Shown: in pieces, positions 24,635 through 29,694 of the stretch
How the letters are laid out: each line of letters opens with the position of its first letter
Position numbering within the stretch: position 1 is the stretch's first letter
Assembly (NCBI GenBank): GCA_038326165.1
Contig: JBBQJT010000048.1
Coordinates: 1-29,694, forward strand
Source: JAEUUM01 sp038326165
Lineage (GTDB): Bacteria > Bacteroidota > Bacteroidia > Chitinophagales > Saprospiraceae
Reading direction: 5' to 3'
Length of the DNA: 29,694 nt
Notes under the pieces: model-generated
Database searches by the model: none
What the model was told of the DNA's origin: nothing
What the model saw: the letters and a program-made list of their open reading frames with translations, nothing else
Translations under genes and position numbers: made by a program

Positions 24635-27600
24635 TTAGTTTTTATCTTCTTTGAATTCCAAACCATTATTTGAATTGTCTATGCGCCCTTTGCTCTCTTG
24701 AAGGCGCTTGACGTCATCATTTTTCTTTTTTGCCTCGTTAACAAGTTCAGGAAATTCCGTAAAATTGTCCATAACTGCTTCGTAGGCACCTGAGGCTTCC
24801 AAATAATCACCTAATTCGGTCTTGATGTCGCCAACTAAAATAATGCTTTTGCCTGCCCAAATTGGGAAGTCTTTGCTGAATCCTATCGCGTCTTGTGCTT
24901 GTTCTTCGGCTTTTGAATAATTTTTTAGTTCAAAACTTGATACAGACAGTAGGTGTCTTGCTTCACTGCCAGGTTCATCTCGGAGATCAAGTGATTTCAT
25001 GAAATACGAATTTGCCTGGCCCCAATTTTCATCATCAAATTCAAGCTTGCCCAGATAAAAATTGGCTGTAGCTAGGTTGCTTGCACCCGCCTTAGGGTTT
25101 TTCGTAAGTTTTCCTGCGGATTGTCTGACCGCATTGTCATCTTTGAGTTTGTAGGCACTCTGCATGGCACCAATTTGCGCTTCGGTTTTCAATGCTTCAT
25201 TTGTTGTTATTTCATCCAATTGGGTGAAATATTTGTATGATGCTTTATAATCTTTTTTGTGTTTGTAAGTTACATCTGCTAGTATCCCCAATGCGAGGTC
25301 CATAAATGTATTGTTGCCTCTGTCAACTACCCATTTCATGTCAGAATAGGCGTTATCAAAATCAGTTGTATTGAAATAACACTTACCTCTTCGATAGTAG
25401 GCCTGCACCAATTGGAATCCTTTAGGGAATTTGGTTATATAATTGGTGTAAGCAAGCGCAGCTTTTTCCCATTGGTTGTTTTCATAAAGATTTTCTGCCA
25501 CTTCATAATTTACAGAATCCTTTGTGGCTGTTGAAATACTGAATCCTGATTTCTCTTTTATAGCAATAAATTCATCAGGTTGCCCTAGATCTTTAACGTA
25601 AATTTCTTCTAAGCCTCCGAGTGCATCAGCTGTTTCTTTCTTGCTTGGGTTGTTGTCCAACACTTGCTTGTAATAACCGATAGCAGTTTTATTGTCGTGT
25701 TCATTGTATGCAATTAGGCCTAAACGCAATAAGGACTTGTTGATGAGGTCTGATTTTGCTTTAAAGTTTTTGATGATTCTGTTGAATGCTCTTTTTGCCT
25801 CTGAGTTGTCACCAAGATCTTGATTGGTGCTACCAAGTTCAAAGAGTGCATCGTCTGAATATTCAGAATTAGGGTAATCGTCAACCAGGAGATTAAGATC
25901 AGATATTTTTTCCTTTTTAAGCCCTTTCAGTCCTTTGATTAAGGCTGTTTGATACAATGCATATACAAAGCCATTGTATTTGTTGTCTATTGATTCATCG
26001 TAATATTTTAGTGCAGCATTGTAATTGTTCTTTGATAGATTGCAATCACCTGCTCGCAAAATTGCGTCTGGAAAAATATTACTGCGTATGTTTTCATTTT
26101 TCCAAGATGTTTTTTTGAACTTTTGAATGGACGCATCATAGAAGCTTAAGGCAGGCCCGTATTTTTTTTGCTTGAAGCTGTTGTAACCCGATAGATAATC
26201 CGCCATTGCTGCTGATGATTCTTCAGGTATGACCAATCCACTTCTGGTACTTGCTGTATATTTATTGAGCCACTCTTGGCTTTTGTTGAACTGTTTGTCG
26301 CGATGTTCTATTTCGGCCAACCAATAGTAAGCCTGACACTTGTAAGATAGCTCAGTTGGATATTTTAGGGACTTCGCAAAGAGTTCTTTTGCTTTTGCAT
26401 TCTCTGCTCTGGTCAACAGCTCCATTCCTCTGAGTAAGCATATTTTTTGATATGCCTCTTGCATTTTGGGTGTGATATTCTTATTGCTTTCGATGAGCTT
26501 TATTGCTTCATCATAGTTAGATGTATTTATGAATACATCAGCCATTAGATTTTGGGCGTCATTGTAATATTTGGAACTTACCGAAAATTTCTGCAAGGTT
26601 ATAATTGCATCTTTATCGTATCCTAATTCATAGCTGAGTTTTGCAAACTGCAAGCTGGACTCTTCTTGAATGTCCTTATTGAATTGAAGTTCAGATGCTT
26701 TTTGAAAAGCAATTCTAGCTGCACTTTTGTCGCCCAAGCGTATTTTACAATCACCTAATGAAAATAAAGCATTTTGACCCAAGGCATTTTCAGATTGCTG
26801 AAGTTGTTCAAAGTTCTCTGCCGCCTTATCGTAATGTTCAGTTTGATACTGAGAATAAGCCAATTGATAAAAATCTTCTGCCCTCATTTTAGGGGAGGCT
26901 TGCGCATAGCCTTCAAAGTATGGAAGTGCTTTAGCATATTCCTTTTTTTCGAAGTAAGCCTGACCCAGCAATAAACCAATTTCACGTCGCTCATTGACTC
27001 CTTCAGCATTATACTTCTTTTCACCATATACAATAAGTTCATCGTATCGTTTCTGAGCAAAATAAATTTGACACAAATAATAAGGTATATACTTTTGATA
27101 CTTTTTACTGTCTTCAACTTTTCGAAAACTAGAAATGGCATCATTGTAGTCTTTTTCGTAAAATGAGGTCAAGCCATAGTAGTAGTTGGTAGGGAGGAAG
27201 AAATCGCTTTTTTCGTCCTTAATAGACTTAAAATAAGTTCTGGCTTTTTTGAAATCTTGATTTCCAAAATGGCAATATCCTTGTTTGAATCTCAATTCTG
27301 CTCGCTCCTCACGACTGAAACCACTCGGATTAACCATTTCATAAAATCCAATTGCTTCCTTATATTTCTTAGCGTTGAAATAATAATCAGCTATTTCCAT
27401 AATTGCTGTCGTTGCTAAGGGATCTGGTTGTTGGGTTCTTGTGAAATCCAGAATTAATTTTTCTCCTTCAGGATCGTTGGAAAGTATTGCGCTTTTGGCA
27501 TTTAGCAGTTGTGCTGAAAGTTTCAAAAGACGAGATGGCTGTTCTTCGAGGGGGCGCAATAAATTGCTTGCTTCGGTGAATTCCTTCCTTGCTTGGCCAT

Positions 27601-27727
27601 AAATACCTTGGTCATAAAATTCCAAGCCCCTTTTGTAGTGGAGATTGGCTTCAGTAAAAACCGAAGTAGCCTGACAGAAAACAAATTCAGCCAGCAGTAA
27701 AAAGCAGGTGATTAATAGGGGGCGCAT
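24635..27727 (-). CDS. Large periplasmic tetratricopeptide-repeat protein
   Basis: This 1030-residue protein starts with a short signal peptide (MRPLLITCFLLLAEFVFC...). From about residue 30 to about 990 it is almost continuous TPR-type helical repeats, recognisable by recurring patterns such as A-x-x-x-F-x-x-A, YYNDAQN, GDYLEASGAYEAVM and YKEAIGFYEMV. The C-terminus is a short, highly charged tail (about 995-1030, KKKNDDVKR then EFKEDKN). A Cys-Gln pair at the end of the signal does not fit a lipobox, so a soluble periplasmic location is preferred. Its role is inferred to be a scaffold for protein-protein contacts with the outer-membrane barrel encoded five bases downstream, perhaps in envelope assembly. 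No enzymatic domain was seen. Confidence 0.9.
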   Translation of the reverse strand: MRPLLITCFLLLAEFVFCQATSVFTEANLHYKRGLEFYDQGIYGQARKEFTEASNLLRPLEEQPSRLLKLSAQLLNAKSAILSNDPEGEKLILDFTRTQQPDPLATTAIMEIADYYFNAKKYKEAIGFYEMVNPSGFSREERAELRFKQGYCHFGNQDFKKARTYFKSIKDEKSDFFLPTNYYYGLTSFYEKDYNDAISSFRKVEDSKKYQKYIPYYLCQIYFAQKRYDELIVYGEKKYNAEGVNERREIGLLLGQAYFEKKEYAKALPYFEGYAQASPKMRAEDFYQLAYSQYQTEHYDKAAENFEQLQQSENALGQNALFSLGDCKIRLGDKSAARIAFQKASELQFNKDIQEESSLQFAKLSYELGYDKDAIITLQKFSVSSKYYNDAQNLMADVFINTSNYDEAIKLIESNKNITPKMQEAYQKICLLRGMELLTRAENAKAKELFAKSLKYPTELSYKCQAYYWLAEIEHRDKQFNKSQEWLNKYTASTRSGLVIPEESSAAMADYLSGYNSFKQKKYGPALSFYDASIQKFKKTSWKNENIRSNIFPDAILRAGDCNLSKNNYNAALKYYDESIDNKYNGFVYALYQTALIKGLKGLKKEKISDLNLLVDDYPNSEYSDDALFELGSTNQDLGDNSEAKRAFNRIIKNFKAKSDLINKSLLRLGLIAYNEHDNKTAIGYYKQVLDNNPSKKETADALGGLEEIYVKDLGQPDEFIAIKEKSGFSISTATKDSVNYEVAENLYENNQWEKAALAYTNYITKFPKGFQLVQAYYRRGKCYFNTTDFDNAYSDMKWVVDRGNNTFMDLALGILADVTYKHKKDYKASYKYFTQLDEITTNEALKTEAQIGAMQSAYKLKDDNAVRQSAGKLTKNPKAGASNLATANFYLGKLEFDDENWGQANSYFMKSLDLRDEPGSEARHLLSVSSFELKNYSKAEEQAQDAIGFSKDFPIWAGKSIILVGDIKTELGDYLEASGAYEAVMDNFTEFPELVNEAKKKNDDVKRLQESKGRIDNSNNGLEFKEDKN

Positions 27728-27877
27728 GGTGATAGATTGCAGTTCAATAATTGGTGATTATAACCTTAAATGTGCTTGTTCAAATTGTTGTCGGTGCGAA
27801 ATTATGAAATTTTTAACTCATATAAATATTTTATCATATGAAAGGAATGGCATAGGATGTGCAGTACTATGTGGATA

Positions 27878-27900
27878 GTGCAATTAGCTTTAGATTGCAC
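27878..27900. promoter_or_regulatory. Dyad upstream of the sensor kinase gene
   Basis: A perfect 7-base inverted repeat, GTGCAAT and ATTGCAC, with a 9-base spacer lies 43 bases upstream of the kinase ATG, in the 216-base divergent gap with the TPR operon. A weaker dyad (CATAG/CTATG, 27851-27871) sits just before it. The arrangement suits an operator or a leader hairpin. No convincing TAnnTTTG promoter was found for either gene. Confidence 0.4.
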
Positions 27901-27943
27901 AAATAAAATTTACTAATTGATATTTAATCAAAAGTACGTTTCA

Positions 27944-29694
27944 ATGCCGATGAAAGCATTGATTTTGCTGGTATTATTCCTTTCTGTTGCTGATCGTGTA
28001 TATGCTCAGTACGGTGATACTTCTGCAATAAATAATACACTAAGTAAAATAGAAGACGAAGTAAGAGCAAAGACTACACCCAATGAGAATCAGTTAAAAG
28101 AAATCATCAAAGCTAGTGAGCAGTTAAACTTTTCGGAAGGGGTAGCAAAAGTTAATATCATAAGGGGACTAAACGCTAAGAACGAAAAAGACTCGGCCGG
28201 ATTTTTCAATAATTTCGATCAAGCCATATCAATATTATCAAGGTCTAAAAATAACAAGCAGCTTGCTGATTGCTATCGCACCAAGGGATTCGCATTGAAT
28301 AAATGGGGTAAATATGACTTGTCGGTTGAGGCTTATCAAACTGGTTTAGAGATAGCCAGCAAATATAAATTAGCAAGAGAGGCAGCAAGAATACAATCGG
28401 CTTTGGCAGGTGTTTATCGCCTAAAAGGTGATTACGATAAAGCCATCTATCATGCATCCATAGCATTGAAAAATCAAGATTTGCTGAAGGAGGAAAAAGA
28501 CATGAGCTTTACCTTGGATCGTTTGGGTGTGGTTTATAAATTGACCAAAAAATTAAATAAAGCACTTGAAAGTCATAAACGATCATACACCATAAGGCAA
28601 ACAATTATAGACGCTTCGGATCAGGATAAGGCTTATTCAGCTATGGTAGTGGGCGATACTTACCTGGCGATGGATAGCTTGGATCAAGCCAATAAGTACT
28701 TTCAAGAATCACTAAATATTTATGAAAAAATTAAGGACAATGAAGGAATAGCATATTGCTTCAATCATCTAGGAACAATTGCTTTAAGGACCGGTAATCA
28801 AAAGCTTGCAAGTGATTATTTCAATAAAGCCTTAAAAGTATTTCAAGGGTTGAATGATAAGCGTGGCCAAGTAAATGCATTATTTTATTTGACCAAATCC
28901 AACATAGAATCCAAGGATTACAAAAGTGCAGAGATAACTGCAAATCAATTCCAAAATTTAGCTCTTTCTATCGATAGTAAATCCCATATTGTATCTGCTT
29001 ATAAGTTCCAATATTTAATAGCCAAAGCAAATAATGATGTCTTTCAAGCATTGAGAAATCACGAATTATGGATGACTGCCAAAGATTCAGTTTTCAACCA
29101 AGAAAAGGCGAACGAAATTGCTGCAATTGAAGAGCAAAGTGCTTTAGATACAGAGCGAAAAACACAATCACTTCAAAAAGAGTTATTGGAAAGTAGACTC
29201 AAAGGCGATCATATAAAAATATTGGGATTGGGATTGGTCCTATTGCTGAGTTTATGTTTTCTGTGGTATGCGTACAAAATGTTTAATCGACAAAAGCAGC
29301 TCAATGCTGATTTGAAATATTTGAATGAAAGGGTATTGGTGCAAAATAGCCAGTTAAAGCAAACTGATGATGCTTTGCGTGAAATTAATGTGCATTTGGA
29401 ACATAAGGTTGAAGAGCGAACCGCTGACCTGATCAGATCCAATGAGCAATTGGAGCAATACGTCTATCTGGCATCTCACGATTTAAAACAACCACTTCGA
29501 TCTATATCAGGTTTTTCTCAATTATTGGAGAAGGAACTGCCTGTTGATAGTAAAACTGTCAAATCCAAGGAATATTTGGATTACATCATACAAGGCGTAA
29601 AATATATGGGCAAACTTATCGAAGATTTGATTGATTACGCAAAAGTGGATAATGTTAAGATGTCGGACGAGAGTGTGTTCAATATACGTGCTGT
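27944..29694 (+). CDS. TPR-containing sensor histidine kinase (3' end beyond window)
   Basis: The frame is open from ATG 27944 (ATG 27950 also possible) to the right edge, 583 codons. It has a signal peptide (1-22, ending VYAQ), about six TPR-like repeats in the periplasm (about 60-370; for example GDYDKAIYHASIAL and GNQKLASDYFNKAL), and one transmembrane helix near 425-446 (ILGLGLVLLLSLCFLWYAYK). A coiled coil (about 447-505, ending NEQLEQ) follows, and then a HisKA dimerisation domain with the phospho-acceptor His512 in YLASHDLKQPLRSISGF. The ATP-binding domain would lie outside the window. This is the common Bacteroidota layout for two-component kinases sensing through periplasmic TPRs. 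The ligand and the response regulator are unknown. Confidence 0.92.
   Translation, partial: MPMKALILLVLFLSVADRVYAQYGDTSAINNTLSKIEDEVRAKTTPNENQLKEIIKASEQLNFSEGVAKVNIIRGLNAKNEKDSAGFFNNFDQAISILSRSKNNKQLADCYRTKGFALNKWGKYDLSVEAYQTGLEIASKYKLAREAARIQSALAGVYRLKGDYDKAIYHASIALKNQDLLKEEKDMSFTLDRLGVVYKLTKKLNKALESHKRSYTIRQTIIDASDQDKAYSAMVVGDTYLAMDSLDQANKYFQESLNIYEKIKDNEGIAYCFNHLGTIALRTGNQKLASDYFNKALKVFQGLNDKRGQVNALFYLTKSNIESKDYKSAEITANQFQNLALSIDSKSHIVSAYKFQYLIAKANNDVFQALRNHELWMTAKDSVFNQEKANEIAAIEEQSALDTERKTQSLQKELLESRLKGDHIKILGLGLVLLLSLCFLWYAYKMFNRQKQLNADLKYLNERVLVQNSQLKQTDDALREINVHLEHKVEERTADLIRSNEQLEQYVYLASHDLKQPLRSISGFSQLLEKELPVDSKTVKSKEYLDYIIQGVKYMGKLIEDLIDYAKVDNVKMSDESVFNIRA

Noticed and set aside
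24629..24635. Cys near the end of the TPR protein's signal peptide as a lipoprotein site
   Set aside because: The residues before the cysteine (EFVFC) do not fit a lipobox, which needs a small residue just before the cysteine, so a lipoprotein call is not supported.

Overview
The window is chromosomal DNA from a Bacteroidota bacterium, most likely a member of the Saprospiria (Saprospiraceae-like). The reasons are AT-rich sequence, very large extracellular HYR-repeat proteins ending in type IX secretion (T9SS) sorting domains, a PorP/SprF-family partner next to an OmpA/PD40 protein, Bacteroidota-type promoter motifs (TTG, about 20 bases, then TAnnTTTG), and starts without clear Shine-Dalgarno sequences. 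The taxonomic call is inference; no rRNA gene is present.

Left part (1-8129, all minus strand): a three-gene T9SS type-B locus. In transcription order it is a 1827-residue surface protein (four cohesin-like modules alternating with HYR modules, then eight tandem HYR modules and a gliding-motility-associated C-terminal domain), a PorP/SprF-family outer-membrane protein, and a PD40-propeller protein of the PorE/OmpA type that runs off the left edge.

Centre left (8130-16443): a second giant gene on the same strand encodes a 2654-residue protein with about 20 HYR-type modules, a SprB-like repeat, a dockerin-like calcium-loop pair, one cohesin-like module and a type-A T9SS sorting domain. A strong intrinsic terminator follows it. 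Having cohesin-like modules in one giant and a dockerin-like segment in its neighbour is the most interesting feature of the window. It suggests, but does not prove, a surface-assembled complex outside any cellulosome context.

Centre (16444-22795): tRNA-Leu(UAA) and tRNA-Gly(GCC) with an intrinsic terminator between them; a ppk1 (polyphosphate kinase) and DUF72 gene pair; divergently, tpiA overlapping by four bases a HTH/S24-like regulator that lacks the catalytic serine; then convergently accC (biotin carboxylase), standing alone.

Right part (22796-29694): a minus-strand two-gene unit encoding a 1030-residue periplasmic TPR protein and a 535-residue outer-membrane beta-barrel protein. Divergent from it is the start of a TPR-containing sensor histidine kinase that runs off the right edge, with a 23-base dyad upstream of its start codon.

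Taken together, much of the window serves the cell envelope: secreted adhesin-like giants, their outer-membrane anchoring partners, a TPR/barrel pair and a membrane sensor kinase, interspersed with housekeeping metabolism. No CRISPR array, insertion sequence, phage gene or plasmid function was seen.
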